Below, one piece after another: positions 33,707-45,614 of a stretch of DNA of 64,000 nucleotides (position 1 is its first letter; every line of letters starts with the position of its first letter). Source of the DNA: Lunularia cruciata (Eukaryota > Streptophyta > Marchantiopsida > Lunulariales > Lunulariaceae). The notes below the pieces were generated by a model. That model had not been told where the DNA came from. It searched no databases and saw only the letters and a list, made by a program, of their open reading frames with translations. Made by a program: the position numbers and the translations under genes. Where the stretch lies: positions 47,923,665-47,987,664 of the forward strand of contig OX419757.1 of NCBI GenBank assembly GCA_948567375.1, read 5' to 3'.

Positions 33707-35844
33707 CTACTCCAATCCCATGTCTACTTCTTCTTTGGCTTCCAAACCTGAAGTAAATTCACATATTACTCTATCCTTGGGTTTTACAACTACTAACTCT
33801 TTTACCAATTCTAACACCTCTTCCCCTTGATCTGCAATTACCATCATGGGTAACCTACATACATCTTCTTCTTGCAACCCATCCTTCTTTAATATCTCCA
33901 ATGGCAACTCCAAAGACATTTTTACTCCTACTTCCTCTACTTCAAGTTTCACTCTTACATCTTTCCGAAGTTTATCTACCCATAACTTAACTAGGTCTAA
34001 TCTAATCGTGATATTGTCTTCCACTTCCAATATCTTCCTATCTACAAGAGTCCTAAGACTAATCAGTAATGCATTCAAGTCCTTATCCTTTGCATTTCTT
34101 CTCCTCGTCTCCTGCACCAACAATCTAAACTTGTGCAACCTTGTTTCTGCAATTCTTATATTGGCTTTGGTAGTTAGCATTGCATTCATCTTCACTACTA
34201 TCTCCTTCAATGGCTCAAGTCTCATCCTTCTTTCATGTTCCCTATCCGATTGCCATTCTTCTCAGTACATTGCTAGTTCTGCCTCAAACTCGGCCTTCAC
34301 ATTTTCCTTCTCCTTCTCTTTCTACACTACCTTCTCTTATAGATTACAAATTAGTTCCCGCAATCTTTCTTCTTCTCTATACCACACTATTAACTCTATT
34401 TGCCAGAATTGCATCTTCTCTTCTACACTCTACATCACTTGGTTGAGTTCCTGCTCCTTCTCTGCTACCCTTGCCATGGCGTGGATGACTTCTATTTGAA
34501 AATCAACAAATTTTTGCTTCAAGATTTTGTACTCAACTAATTTTTTTTCCATGGCTATGACCTTTTGCTCTATTAGTCTATCTTTACTCCCCACTTCTCT
34601 CTTTAAATTTTCAATTATCTGATTCTGTACTATTGCATCTACTTGTAGTATTTCCCTTTGCTCCTCTCCTCGGGTTATACAGTCCTTCAAACTCCAAGTG
34701 TTCAACTTCTAACCGCTCCAGCACCTACAATGCAGTTGTTACCTTGGGATCCTCTGGTTGCATTTCTTTCTTCTTCTCCTCCAGCTTCATCAATGATGGG
34801 TAGACGAACCCCTATAAATACTCCACCCCTCCAGTCTGGTTCCCTTCTTCTTGTGGGCTTTTCTCATTCTTTGTCTCTTCTTTGCATGACATTCTCTTTT
34901 CAAAGGGAGTTGTCTGATCGGAATTGATCTCTTGCTCACCTAACTCTCACTTTCTATTTCGTTCCTCTAGCTTTTCCCCACCTCATGCATTGCATTTCTT
35001 CTTGATCTGATTCCTCCTAGATGATAACCTTCTTCTCCAACTTCTTTGGAACTTCCTCTTCTTCTTTCTAGTTATCTTTGTCTGCAATCTCCGGCTTTCC
35101 CTCTTCTTGCTCTGGTATTGGCTGCATCTCCTCTTTGTCCTCACTCTCACTACTCACTTCACCACTTTGCAATGTGAGTTTGGGTTCCTCTTCTCTCTTT
35201 GAGTCTTCTAACTTGTACTCGGCCTCACCTTCTGGTTCTTCCTTTGACGATGTTATTACCACCATGTCCTTCTTTGGGTTCACTTTCCTGGTCTTCGGTG
35301 GTCTCGCCGCCACCACTTCTTCTTTGGATTGACCCCTCTTCTTTGACTTTGGAGCAGTCACCACCAATCTCACACTTTGCTTTGTCTGTGCATAGTACTC
35401 ATCACAGCTTCTAATCTGAAGAATGTATTGCTGCTTGTCCACATCAACATCTCTCCTCAAGTTGGGATCGAAGTGCAACACCATCTTTTGTTGCTCTACT
35501 GCATTTAGTAGATTCAATCCCAAGTAAAAATGGGCTGCAAATGGTGCAATGTAGTGTGGAGGCGTCTTATCCCGTAAATTCCACACTATCTATCTCATGG
35601 GTTGATGAAAGGACTTTACCCAATTGATGGGTTCCCTTGCAAACATCTTATAGAAAAACACCATTTAGTGTTCATCATATAAGTAATTTGCTCCAGCTTG
35701 AAGATGGCCATCATTGCTCCTACGATGCCTCTCCTCACAGAGTCCTTATAACTCTTGACCTTATATCTATTCTTTGTGCATTTTGAAGAAAAGGTGTCTC
35801 TTACTTCTTGGGTTTCTTTAGCAACCTCTCCTTTCCCCAAGAAT
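33707..35844 (-). pseudogene. LTR-borne coiled-coil protein, R2 copy
   Basis: Third copy of the LTR-D coding region, best preserved apart from the duplicated one. Frames: 35616-35840 (N-terminal part), 35068-35586 (172 codons: TPPHYIAPFAAHFYLGLNLLN, basic and acidic parts), 34430-34705 (coiled coil) and 33707-34225 (C-terminal part, ending EAKEEVDMGLE). It has no internal 1404-bp duplication, so the single-copy arrangement is ancestral. At the site of the shared stop of the forward copy (4829/6233) it has a sense codon (LKQKFVD). At least one frameshift and several stops are present. Confidence 0.65.
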
Positions 35845-35944
35845 GGGGCTCCTTGCTCCTCACCAGCCTCTCTTCCGAGTACTCACCTCCAATATAACTC
35901 TATCCAATGAGCTGGATTTCCTCTCTTCCCTTTTGCCTCAGGTT

Positions 35945-36636
35945 TGTAACACCCATTTGTGCATGTGTGTGGTATTGTGATATTTAGCTTGGTATTACAA
36001 GTACTTAAGAGATATTATTTACATAGAGATAAAGGATGGTTCTATATTAGTCATGGTTAGCTAAAGTTAGTCATAGCTAAGATAGAAGGGACTTTACTTT
36101 AGAGGAAATAGAAAAGATGAGCATCACTATTTTGGATTTTAGTGTGTTAACTTGGTATTATTCCTAGGTGTTTGGCTTTGAGGAAAGAGTTGAGAACTCT
36201 TGAGCCCGCAAGCTTTTTTATTTTGGGTTCTTCTTTAGTCCAAGGATAGCCCATATGAAGGAATCCTTGACTTAGTGGTTGGGTCAAGATAAGACCACAT
36301 GCTTAGGGGAATATGTCCATGTGAATGGATATTCCTTTCTACTTTTTGACTTTACTTGACTTTTAGTCTAGTAACTTGAGTTACTATGGTAATTAGTTAC
36401 TTTGGTATGTAACTATTTCACAAGTATATAAACAAGGGGTGAGGAGGTACTCATCATCTTTTCATTTGCGACTATCTCTCTCTCATTGAGTTCTCTAGTG
36501 AGCAATGTCTTGAGTCTTGGAGTGTTAGCCTTGGAGGAGTATGATGGAGTTGGGGTTCCTTGCCTTCTTAGTCCATGGTGCGCTACCATAATAGCCATCA
36601 GAGGTTCATCCTGAGTGAGAGACAGGCCGGCTCACA
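35945..36636 (+). repeat. 5' LTR of E1
   Basis: Starts TGTAACACCCATTTG and ends GGCCGGCTCACA. TATATAAA at 36425-36432 is the likely promoter TATA box, preceding a GGGGTGAGGAGG stretch. Short TG...CA ends are present. Confidence 0.9.
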
Positions 36637-36640
36637 TTTT

Positions 36641-36658
36641 TGATTCCATTGCCGGGAC
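36641..36658 (+). other. Primer-binding site of E1
   Basis: TGATTCCATTGCCGGGAC. The sister elements read TGGTTCCGTTGCC, so G-to-A changes have altered the TGG. The acceptor part resembles tRNA-Asp (CCGTTGCCGGG). Confidence 0.6.
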
Positions 36659-36677
36659 CTCTCTAGAAGGCAAGATA

Positions 36678-36848
36678 ATGTTCCACGTTCAATTCTACAT
36701 TAGGCAGAAGGAGGCTATGAGAGCTCACTTGAAGAGAACATTAGGAGAGGAGAGGGTTGAACTTATGTTAGAGAACCAAGATCCATTTGTTTACCATGTA
36801 GTTCATTATGAGGTCTTTGATGTGATTTTGTACATCTTGTACACATGA
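36678..36848 (+). CDS. Leader ORF of E1 (56 codons)
   Basis: First ATG frame after the PBS. It begins MFHVQFYIRQKEAMR and ends in a Tyr/Val/Leu-rich tail (VILYILYT). Exactly 171 nt in E1, E2 and E3, with only substitutions. Not recognised. It may be a real accessory peptide, an upstream regulatory ORF or a first exon (a GT follows the VFE codons). Confidence 0.35.
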   Translation: MFHVQFYIRQKEAMRAHLKRTLGEERVELMLENQDPFVYHVVHYEVFDVILYILYT

Positions 36849-37494
36849 GAGGAATTGGAGAGATTGTGTGAGGTGGATTACAGATTTTGGGGATTAAGGT
36901 GATTTTTGGCAAAATCTCAAGTTTGAAATCAGAATTTGAAATTTCTAGAAAGGATAGCTTGGGTTATCTTTCAGTAAGCACACTTGAAATTATTATCAGA
37001 GCTACTATGCACACTGAGCTAGAATTTTTGAAAGTTGATAGGGTAAACTGCTCCCGCAACTGCATGCTCTTTGGAAAATTGTACAGAGTCTCCCATTTCT
37101 TCCATTTTCACGGAATTGTCCTGAAATTTTCCAAGAAAATTCAATGCATTGTATCCTACCTGCTGCCATAAAAATTAGAGAAAGATGAATTTTGCACAGG
37201 GCGTTATGAGTTTTTGAAGTGAGTAGGATGGTTTGAGACCAAATCTGAAATTTGTGCGCTAAATAGAAAGATGTCTAGGCCAAATGGCTGAATGAAAAAA
37301 TTTGAAATTTTTCAGGGAGGGACACCCTGGAGTTGTTATCAAGTGTGCAAAATTTCAGAGGACTGTGATATACTGGTTGGGAGATTTGAGTGACATTGTG
37401 AGGAAGGGTCAATTCTGCAGAGTGGAGATCTCATGCATGAGGAGTTGGAGATCAAAAAAAAGCATGTTTGAGTGTTTAGATTCATCTTGGGAAC

Positions 37495-37968
37495 ATGGAG
37501 GATCATCAAGAGTGGAAATTGAGATTATGCAAGGTTCCCCAAGGATTTGAGGTGATTGTAGGGGTGGATTTGAGGAAAGGAGAGTTAACAATAGAATTTG
37601 AAGAGAGTGTTGAGAGGATCCAAAAATCTACACCACTTGGAGGAAAGAGTGAGTCTAAGTGCTTTCTGTGTGGAGAGAAGGGACATAAAGCAAGTTCATG
37701 TCCATTGACCTTTGAGAGAAAGAGATTGAGTGAAAGGCGAGGCTTACTTGACTTGGGTTTGCATGTTGGGCCTTCTTCCCCAAGATTGGGAGGGAGAAGA
37801 TCTAAGACCAAGGAGTTGTGTGAGGTTTGTGGAGTGGAAGGACTTCCAAAAGGACATGAGTGTAGTGGAGTAAAAGCACTTTTGGAAAATTTGGTGAAGG
37901 ATCTTGGAGAGAGTCTTAGTACAGCTACAGAAATACTACCACCTTCATCAGCTAGTTCTCAAGATTAG
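37495..37968 (+). CDS. Zinc-finger ORF1 of E1, upstream of gag
   Basis: 157 codons starting MEDHQEWKLRLCKVPQ at the ATG conserved in all three elements. It holds a retroviral-type zinc knuckle CFLCGEKGHKASSC, a basic stretch, then a second Cys/His cluster (C-x2-C-x8-H-x-C). It stays open here although the gag-pol of E1 has many stops. Zinc knuckles bind nucleic acid. Extra ORFs before gag are known in the Ogre/Tat lineage, but similarity to those was not assessed. Confidence 0.6.
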   Translation: MEDHQEWKLRLCKVPQGFEVIVGVDLRKGELTIEFEESVERIQKSTPLGGKSESKCFLCGEKGHKASSCPLTFERKRLSERRGLLDLGLHVGPSSPRLGGRRSKTKELCEVCGVEGLPKGHECSGVKALLENLVKDLGESLSTATEILPPSSASSQD

Positions 37969-37970
37969 TG

Positions 37971-38135
37971 ATGGAGAGAATCTTTCAACTCATGGATAAA
38001 CTATCCATGAGAGTTAGATTAATATGCACTCTAGGATTTGATGTTGCTATAGAAATCATGGAGCAACCTGAACCTTTTGTGTTCACTAGAGTGGATTATT
38101 CTCAGATGATGTTAGGCATGTATATACTCTATTAG
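37971..38135 (+). CDS. Short ORF2 of E1 (54 codons)
   Basis: Starts two bases after the ORF1 stop (TAGTGATGG). The sequence begins MERIFQLMDKLSMRVR and ends MYILY. The same frame exists in E2 and E3. Not recognised. Confidence 0.4.
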   Translation: MERIFQLMDKLSMRVRLICTLGFDVAIEIMEQPEPFVFTRVDYSQMMLGMYILY

Positions 38136-38198
38136 TAATAGAGTGAGAGAAAAGAAAAGAAAAAAATTGAGAGAAAAGAAGGATAGTGAGGAGTTAAG

Positions 38199-41100
38199 AT
38201 GGGGAAACTTCCGGTTTTCTTTGGCAAGGATGGAGAAGATGTGGAGGCCTTTGTGAGAGACTTCAAGAGAGCTTGCATAGGAAAAAATGAGAGGAGGAAG
38301 AATGAGTGGGCATCATTATTACCAGATTTCTTTGAGGATGCAGCACTTACATGGTATGAGTCAGAATACCAAAAGAGAGAGAGGAGAGATGGGGAAGAGG
38401 AGTCTTGGGAGATTTGACTTCAGCACTCATTGAGAACTTTCTTCCTGATGAGAGTTATGAGAGATTGATGAGTGAGGTGACATTTCTCAAGCAAGGAGAT
38501 GGAGAGAAAGTGAGAGTCTATGTGGAAAGAGTGGAAAAGTTAGAGTCCAGATTTCGCATAGTGTTGAGGAAGGGTGGGGATGATGTGGAGACTACAATGA
38601 TTGGCATAGGGGCCATGCTCACCAAGAATTTTGTGGGAGGATTGAGACCACAAATTAGAAGCAAGGTGAGATATGAGAAACCTTCTTCCAAGGTTGAAGC
38701 TATCACGATCACAATTCGTATGGAGGAGAGTTTGGAAGGGGGTGAGAGTGATTTGGTGGTGAAGGAGGTTGTGCATCCTCCTCAAGGCTACAAGTATGGT
38801 GGAACTTCTGATACTTTGGTAACAAGGGTTGCACCACAAGTAGTAGTTGCTCCAGTTCTTGCACCTCCACCCAAAGATCCACTCCAAACCATCACAGAAC
38901 AACTTGCGGATCTCAAGATCAATGTGGTGCAACTATGGGAGAAGAGAGAGGTGGATCAAAATGTAGAGAGAGGGCCTAGGAGTTATAGAAACTATCCATA
39001 TAGAGGAGGCCAACTAGCCAACAATTTCAATGATAGAAATTGTTTTGGTTGTGGAGGAAGAGGCCATATCCAAAGGAATTGCCCAAATTCCACTTACCAT
39101 GGAGGAAGGGGTTACGAGGGAGCCAATAGAGGGAAAGAGGGAGGTAGTGAAACCCAAGTGGCTCCTAATCCCAACAAAGGTAAGGGGATAGCATCCATAG
39201 ATGTGGTTGAGAGTAAGTATGAGAAGGGAGAGTGCTCAAACTCCAAGGGTCTTAATTTGGAGCTTTTGGCACAAGAGAAGAAGAGAGCTCGTTTTGCAGA
39301 GGATGTTCACTCTTCTCAAGGATTTACTTCAAGCAAGGATAATCCTATGTCTACTAGGAGCACTTGCTTCTCAACACCATCAACAACAAAGACTCCAAGG
39401 AAGAAGTTGGGGATGGAGGACTTCTTGATCTCAAAGCAACAATGGAACTACAATGTGTTGGAGGATGTTGGTAGTCACAAGGCTAACATCATAGTGGGCC
39501 AATTAATTGCTTTGAACCCTACCTTGAGAAAAGAACTTAGAGGTGGTTTGAGTTCTACAAGGAGCAAGAAGAAGAAGAAGGCAAAAGTTCCAATATCAAT
39601 GGGGGTGGTGGATGCCAAGCCAGCACCATGGGAGGCTTGTGAATATGCCTCCAAGATTGATGTGAGAGTGAATGGTCACAACATCAAGGATGCATTGGTT
39701 GATGGAGGATCAGTAGTGAATCCCATGTCTGAAAGGTTGATGAAGAAGTTGGGTATGATACCGTCAAGACCTTCGACATTTGTGGTGAGCATGGCAAACA
39801 AGCAACAAGTTTGACCAGGAGGGGTGATGGATAAAGTGGTAGTTTCAGTTATGGGAGTTCAAAATCTCATGACTTTCCAAGTCTTGAAGGATTCAAGCTT
39901 TGACTTACTTCTTGGGAGGCCATGGTTGAGAGTAGCACACACAACTGATCGATGGCACAAAGGGTACTTGAGGATTGGGCCATCAAACCATAGAGTCACA
40001 GTTCCTGTGACTAACACCACCAACACCTCACATTCAAATACACCATCTTTTGATTATTGAGGATCAGATTCTGAAGAAGGAGCTTGAGGTGTGGACACAA
40101 GCATGGAGGAGGAGACTTCCACGGAGGAGGATGAATCTGAATCTGATTCAGATGTGTATCCCTTGTGTGCTATGGATTTTGCCCCTAAGCCAGAGGTTTT
40201 GAAGGACCATGACAAATCACCATTGACACTTGAGGAGGTAGAGAGAAGGTTAGCTACCCTCAAGTATGGCCCAAATGTTACCAAGGAGGAGAAGGTGAGA
40301 TTTGAGGAGATTTTCCGCAAGTTCATCCATGTGTTTGCTTTTAGTTACAAGGATTTGAAGGAAGTCACCTTGGAGGAGCACAAGATAGAGGTGGAGTCAC
40401 ATGCAAGACCAATCCGCCAAAAGCAACATCGCATTAGCCCACAAATATCTTTGGTTGTGAAGGAGGAGATTGATAAGCTCAAGGAGGCTGGATTTATCTT
40501 TGAGGTCGAAAATTCAGAATAGGTGTCTCCAATTGTCATTGTGAAGAAAAAGAATGGCAAGCTTTGGGTATGTGGGGATTACAAGAAGCTCAATGTTGTT
40601 ACCAAGAAGGACTACTACCCATTTCCATTCATTGATGAGATCTTGGAGGAGGTTGCAGGTCATGAGAGGTACAGTTTTGGAGATGGTTATAGTGGATACA
40701 ACCAAATCAAGATTGCACCAAAGCATCAATAACTCACCACGTTCACCACACCTTGGGGAACTTACGCTTTCAAGGTCATGCCTTTTGGGCTTTGCAATGC
40801 TCCAGCCACATTCCAATGGTTCATGAACAAGGTATTTGAACCTTTCATTGGGAAATTTGTGAGAGACTTCATTGATGACTTTTGTGTCTATGGGAGCAAG
40901 GATGAGCACTTTGAGCACCTAATCAAAGTCTTGCAACGCTTGGATGAGGAAAATGCATCACTCAACCCAGAGAAGTGCATTTTTGGATGTGAAGAAGGTC
41001 TACTTTTGGGTCACATCATCTCCAAGGATGGAATAGCAGTTGATCCTGAGAAGGTGAGGAAAATCTCAGACCTTCCATTCCCTTCAAGTTTGACAAAGTT

Positions 41101-43013
41101 ACACCAATTCTTGGGGATGGTTGGATACTATAGGAGTTTCATCTTCTCATTTTCCAACAAGGCTTATGCATTGACCATCTACATGAAGAAGGGTGTAGAT
41201 TACATGGTGATTTTGGAGGACAAGGAGGCTCTCAAAGCTTTTGAGGAGCTCAAGCAATCCCTTGTTGTAGCTCCAATTCTTGCTAAACCTGATTGGAGTA
41301 AGCCTTTCATCCTCTATACTGATGCTTCTAATGTAGCTATAGGATGCACTCTTAGTCAATTAGACCAAGATGGGCATGATCATCCAATAGCTTATGCTAG
41401 TAGGCAGATGGTTTCAGCAGAGAAGAACTACTCTGTCACGGAGAGAGAAGGATTGGTAGTGATCTTTGGTCTCAAGAAGTTTAGACACTACTTGATTGGA
41501 GGGAAATCCACCATTGTCACTAATCACAAGGCTTTAAAGTACATCTTCAACAAACCTAATGTTGAAGGGAGACTAGCAAGGTGGATGATACTCTTGTCTG
41601 AGTATGACTTCACCATTGAGGATAGGCCAGGAAAGAAACATGCAAATGCTGATTTGTTATCTAGAGCATATGATCATGATGGAGATGAGCCAGTGGATGA
41701 TTCCTTCCCGGATGAGGAGCTCATGACAATCTCAGTCACTCAAGAGGTTCCAATGGAGTACAAGGAGATTGTGGATTTTGTGACAAGAGGTAACTATCCA
41801 GAAGGGATGCATGCTAGGGAGAGGAAGGCCCTTGCAGCAAGATCTAGACCTTACACAATGGTGGAGGATACTCTTTTTCACCAAGGAGCAGATGATCTAC
41901 TTTGAAGAGCAGTGGGTAAGGAAGAGTCTATCCTACTCATAAAGGAGTTTCATGAAGGTTTAGTATGTGGAGGACACTTTGCAAGAAAGGTGACTGCTTT
42001 CAAGATTCTAGATGCAGGTTACCATTGGAGAGGGATTTTCAAGGATTGTCTTGATTATTGCAAAACTTGTCATGTTTGTCAAGCTTTTGCTAGAAAGTCT
42101 ACATCCACTCCACCACTTAGATCAATTCCATTGCTAGGACCTTTTGAGAAGTGGGGAATTGATTTTGTAGGTCCTCTCAATAGAACCCCAAGGAACAATT
42201 GGTACATTGTGGTAGTTACTTATAACCTTACCAAGTGGGTTGAGGCTAGACCATTGAGGGACAAGAATGAAGATGAAGTGGGTAGATTTCTTTATGAATG
42301 CATTATCACTAGGTTTGGATACCCTTTGGAGTTGGTTTCTGATAGAGGAGGAGAGTTTATAGGAAGCATTACTACAGCCATGCTATGACATTTCTCTATC
42401 ACACATAGAGTAACTACATCCTATAAGCCAAATTCCAATGGCTTGGCAAAGAAAACCAATTAGACCTTGTGCATGATGTTGGCCAAAGATGCAGAAATGG
42501 AGAGGGCTAAACATCATTGGGACAAGAGGATTCATGCAGTTTTGTGGGAGTATAGGACAACCATGAAGACTTCCATCGGATATTCTCCATTTCAATTGGT
42601 ATATGGTATTGAGTCTACCTTACCTATTCACTTTGATCTTCCAACCTTCCAAAGCATTCATAAGAGATTGAAGAAAGCACAAGGAGGTGATGCAAAGAAG
42701 TCAAGGAAAGATCAACTCATGGAGTTGGAAGAGACAAGAGCAGTTGCTATGGTTTGAGTAGAGCAAGCCCAAAGGAAGCTATGACAAGAGGCAAGGCAAG
42801 AAGAAGGTGGAGACTTTCAAAGAAGGTGATTGGGTAATGTTGTTTGATTCCATTCGATTCAAGAGAGTGCAAAACAAGTTTTTGCCTAACTACTTTGGAC
42901 CTTTCATAGTGGAGAAGGTGTGGGGCAATTACACCTATGATCTCAAGGAGTTGGGAGGAAGACACTTTGATTGGATTTACCATGATAAGTTGAAGATGTA
43001 CCATAGAAAGAAG
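38199..43013 (+). pseudogene. Gag-Pol of E1, inactivated
   Basis: Same protein as 53312-58138. Damage: a 1-bp deletion near 38413, stops at 39812 (CGA to TGA), 40058 (TGG to TGA), 40085, 40520 (TGG to TAG), 40730 (CAA to TAA), 41903 and 42386, further stops in the integrase, and a short deletion near 42774 that shifts the frame. The stop at the integrase finger of E2/E3 is absent; the codon is TGC here. RT box FIDDFCVYG and RNase H Asp (YTDAS) remain readable. The end is MYHRKKRD. Confidence 0.85.
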
Positions 43014-43061
43014 AGAGACCTTCACTTTGAGGACAAAGTGAAAACTTAGTCCGGGGGTAAA

Positions 43062-43753
43062 TGTAACACCCATTTGTGCATGTGTGTGGTATTGTGATAT
43101 TTAGCTTGGTATTACAAGTACTTAAGAGATATTATTTATATAGAGATAAAGGATGGTTCTATATTAGTCATGGTTAGGTAAAGTTAGTCATAGCTAAGAT
43201 AGAAGGGACCTTACTTTAGAGGAAGTAGAAAAGATGAGCACCACTATTTTGGATTTTAGTGTGTTGACTTGGTATTATTCCTAGGTGTTTGGCTTTGAGG
43301 AAAGAGTTGAGAACTCTTGGGCCCGCAAGCCTTTTTGTTTTGGATTCTTCTTTAGTCCAAGGATAGCCCATGTGAAGGAATCCTTGACTTAGTGGTTGGG
43401 TCAAGATAAGACCACATGCTTAGGGGAATATGTCCATGTGAATGGATATTCCTTTCTACTTTTTGACTTTACTTGACTTTTAGTCTAGTAACTTGAGTTA
43501 CTATGGTAATTAGTTACTTTGGTACGTAACTATTTCACAAGTATATAAACAAGGGGTGAGGAGGTACTCATCATCTTTTCATTTGCAACTATCTCTCTCT
43601 CATTGAGTTCTCTAGTGAGCAATGTCTTGAGTCTTGGAGTGTTAGCCTTGGAGGAGTATGATGGAGTTGGGGTTCCTTGCCTTCTTAGTCCATGGTGCGC
43701 TACCATAATAGCCATCAGAGGTTCATCCTGAGTGAGAGACATGCCGGCTCACA
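43062..43753 (+). repeat. 3' LTR of E1
   Basis: Same length as the 5' LTR; preceded by GGGGGTAAA. It ends GCCGGCTCACA and is followed by reverse LTR-D sequence that continues the strand broken at 35944. Confidence 0.9.
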
Positions 43754-43929
43754 GGTCTCTCTAGACACTTACTTTCTATTATCTTGGTCATGAATCTTGG
43801 AAAGCTAAGGTTCCAGTTCCATGCTAGAAATGTAATCCAAAGTCTGCTCAAGCTTTGATCTTGGCATTCACATGTAACCTCCAAATTGCATGATTTCTAA
43901 TTAAAAATTGTGAGGTGGAAAGACTTATA

Positions 43930-45000
43930 CAAGCTGGGAGGTGGAAAGACTTATACAAGCAAACTTGTAGAGGTTGAGCCTTCAATCCTATTGGAACTAA
44001 TCAAGTTCCCAACAGGTGGCTCAAAATCTCTTATTGAGATTTGTTGTTTCTCTGATCAATGTGTTCCGTAGACTCCATTTGGGAAATTTGTGAGGGTCGC
44101 TCATTCTTAAGTGGACATATAGCAATGTGATGTCCAACTTGGTGACAATAAAAACAACCAATATTTTGTTGCAATCTTTCTTTATCTATTGTACCAAGTG
44201 GTCTCTGTTGAATAGCATCAATCTTCATTGGTGCCGGTTCTTCCACTTGTATGTAGTGTATTGGTAGGTTCTATGTAGGTCAAGGTCAAGACCAAGTTGT
44301 TGCAACCAAGGAATCAAAGTACTCAACCAATTGCATGGCTTCTTCCACATTTTGTGGCTTCCGCATGGTCATCTCTAACTTGGTTTGTGCTTTCAAGCCC
44401 CTCAAAAATAGAACTAGAACTTCACCTTCTTGTATATCTAGAATCAACATGATGATATTCTAGAATTGCGTGATGTGGCTCCTTATAGAGCAAATCTGCT
44501 TCAACTTTGCCAACTTATCTCATACGGCTTGTGTAGCATTTATAGCTTGAAATTGACCAAGTATTGTATTCTTGAATTTTGCCCATGTCAAAATTGGTGC
44601 AACAATTTGTTGTTCAGCTCACTCTACTTGGAATTGCCACCAAAGTTTTGCCATGCCATGCCAAAGTGGCTAGAAGCCAAGAGAATCTATGTCCTTTCAT
44701 TTTGAAGATTGGTAGCTTCAAAGTAATGTTTGTAGTCAAATACAAAATTCTCCACTATGCCCAAGAGATTCTTGCCTTCAAACACTTTGGATTTTGGAAA
44801 TTGGATTTGATCTTCTTCATCTTGAACGGGTGCTCATTCTACATATTCTTGTTGTTGATGATCTTGTTCATCCAACAATTGAGTAAGATGCTTGATTTGT
44901 TGTTGCATAGCAATGATAATGTTGGGTATTATTGTCATGGCTACTACTCTATCCCACTACTCCCAATTTATTTAATTTATTAACACATAGATGCAACATG
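43930..45000 (-). pseudogene. Chromovirus gag
   Basis: Minus-strand gag of the 29065-45614 element. The clearest part is 44031-44246: PMKIDAIQQRPLG, then the zinc knuckle CFYCHQVGHHIAICP (C-x2-C-x4-H-x4-C). The capsid part upstream matches 10870-11580 of the forward fragment and has several stops. It starts about 210-280 bp after the PBS. Confidence 0.7.
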
Positions 45001-45187
45001 TTCACCTGTGTACATAAGTTACAACCAAAAGTATCACACGTTCCTCATACAAGGTGATTGCATGTAGAAAATCTTGCCCAAAGCATGGGGTGATGAATTG
45101 TGTGAAACAATGCTTTGGTAGTACTTGGACACAAAAATCCCAATGGTTTGGCGGAGGTGGATTTGGTGGTCCATAAATTCCATCTAT

Positions 45188-45209
45188 CCCATTCTTGCTC
45201 TAATACCAA
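45188..45209 (-). other. Primer-binding site of the chromovirus (initiator-Met type)
   Basis: On the minus strand TTGGTATTAGAGC follows directly after the 5' LTR end ...TTTTACA. It matches the common TGGTATCAGAGC initiator-Met PBS with one change. Confidence 0.8.
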
Positions 45210-45614
45210 TGTAAAAGGCCAAGACTAAGGAGAGAAATTAGAGAATGGAAGATCACATTAGGACATTTGAATGTGGATAAACTCCAAATGCCTAGCATGA
45301 GCTTTGGTTTTGGTATTTATAAGGAGCATACAAGGCTCTTGAGAAGCTTCTCAAGAAGCTTCCTTGAGCCACTTTCTTGGAGTGCAAGCCAAGTTAACCA
45401 AGAAGCTTCCTTCTATAAGTTGCCTACTTTGCTTGCAAGCTAAGCTAGTTAGAAGCTTCCTTCTAGAAGCTACTTACTTGGGGTACAAACTAAGTTAGTT
45501 AGGAAGCTTCCCAAAAAGCTTCCTAGATACTTCTAGAACTTTCTAGGTTAATTTGGCCTATTCACTATTTCATTAGCCCTAACTAACTTCATTGTTAAAC
45601 TCCATATTGTTTCA
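45210..45614 (-). repeat. 5' LTR of the chromovirus
   Basis: 405 bp; minus-strand start TGAAACAATATGGAG at 45614 and end CTTTTACA at 45210. The TATA box TATAAATA is on the minus strand at 45321-45314. It is followed on its right by AGGGA and the transposase pseudogene. Confidence 0.85.
45343..45543. promoter_or_regulatory. Heat-shock-element-like cluster in the 5' LTR
   Basis: GAAGCTTC at 45343, 45355, 45402, 45452 and 45503; TTCTAGAA at 45461; and a perfect three-module TTCtaGAActTTC at 45531-45543. The nearest motif is about 22 bp upstream of the minus-strand TATAAATA box, a spacing like that of heat-shock promoters. Plant precedent: the ONSEN copia element uses LTR HSEs for heat activation. 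Activity here is inferred only. Confidence 0.55.

Larger units (their letters stand above)
35945..43753 (+). mobile_element. Gypsy element E1, full length, 7.8 kb
   Basis: 5' LTR 35945-36636 and 3' LTR 43062-43753, both 692 bp and differing at roughly 14 positions by eye (about 2%). PBS at 36641 and PPT (GGGGGTAAA) at 43053-43061. Flanks GGTT (35941-35944) and GGTC (43754-43757) look like a 4-bp duplication with one change, agreeing with the perfect 4-bp duplications of E2 and E3. It is inserted in LTR-D copy R2. Domain order is Gag, CCHC, PR, RT, RNase H, IN; no chromodomain. Confidence 0.9.
32907..43899 (-). mobile_element. Reverse LTR-D copy R2, split by gypsy element E1
   Basis: Left edge TGTGACAACCC at 32907 is the family 3' end in reverse. 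The copy continues to 35944, is interrupted by E1 (35945-43753 plus duplicated bases), and resumes at 43754 to about 43899, where similarity to 3240 ends. The LTR start (TGTGG and the TATA region) is missing, so it is truncated. It lies inside the chromovirus between gag and protease. Junction sequence at the right is disturbed by a small tandem repeat (GGTGGAAAGACTTATACAAG twice), so no target duplication can be shown. Confidence 0.75.
29065..45614 (-). mobile_element. Chromovirus (Ty3/gypsy), minus strand, with two nested insertions
   Basis: 5' LTR is 45210-45614, gag about 43930-45000, then a break at an LTR-D copy (32907 to about 43899, which contains E1). Protease, RT, RNase H, integrase and chromodomain follow at 32906-29480, and the 3' LTR is 29065-29476. 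A perfect AGGGA duplication flanks the whole. PBS and PPT fit the minus orientation. The chromodomain at the integrase C-terminus places it among chromoviruses, whose chromodomain is known to steer integration towards heterochromatin marks. Its own length without insertions is about 5.5 kb. The coding frame has several stops and the two LTRs are visibly diverged, so it is an old insertion. It sits inside a transposase pseudogene. Confidence 0.85.

Noticed and set aside
35940..35944. A 5-bp duplication AGGTT for E1
   Set aside because: The right flank reads GGTCT, so only a 4-bp comparison (GGTT/GGTC) fits. E2 and E3 show exact 4-bp duplications.
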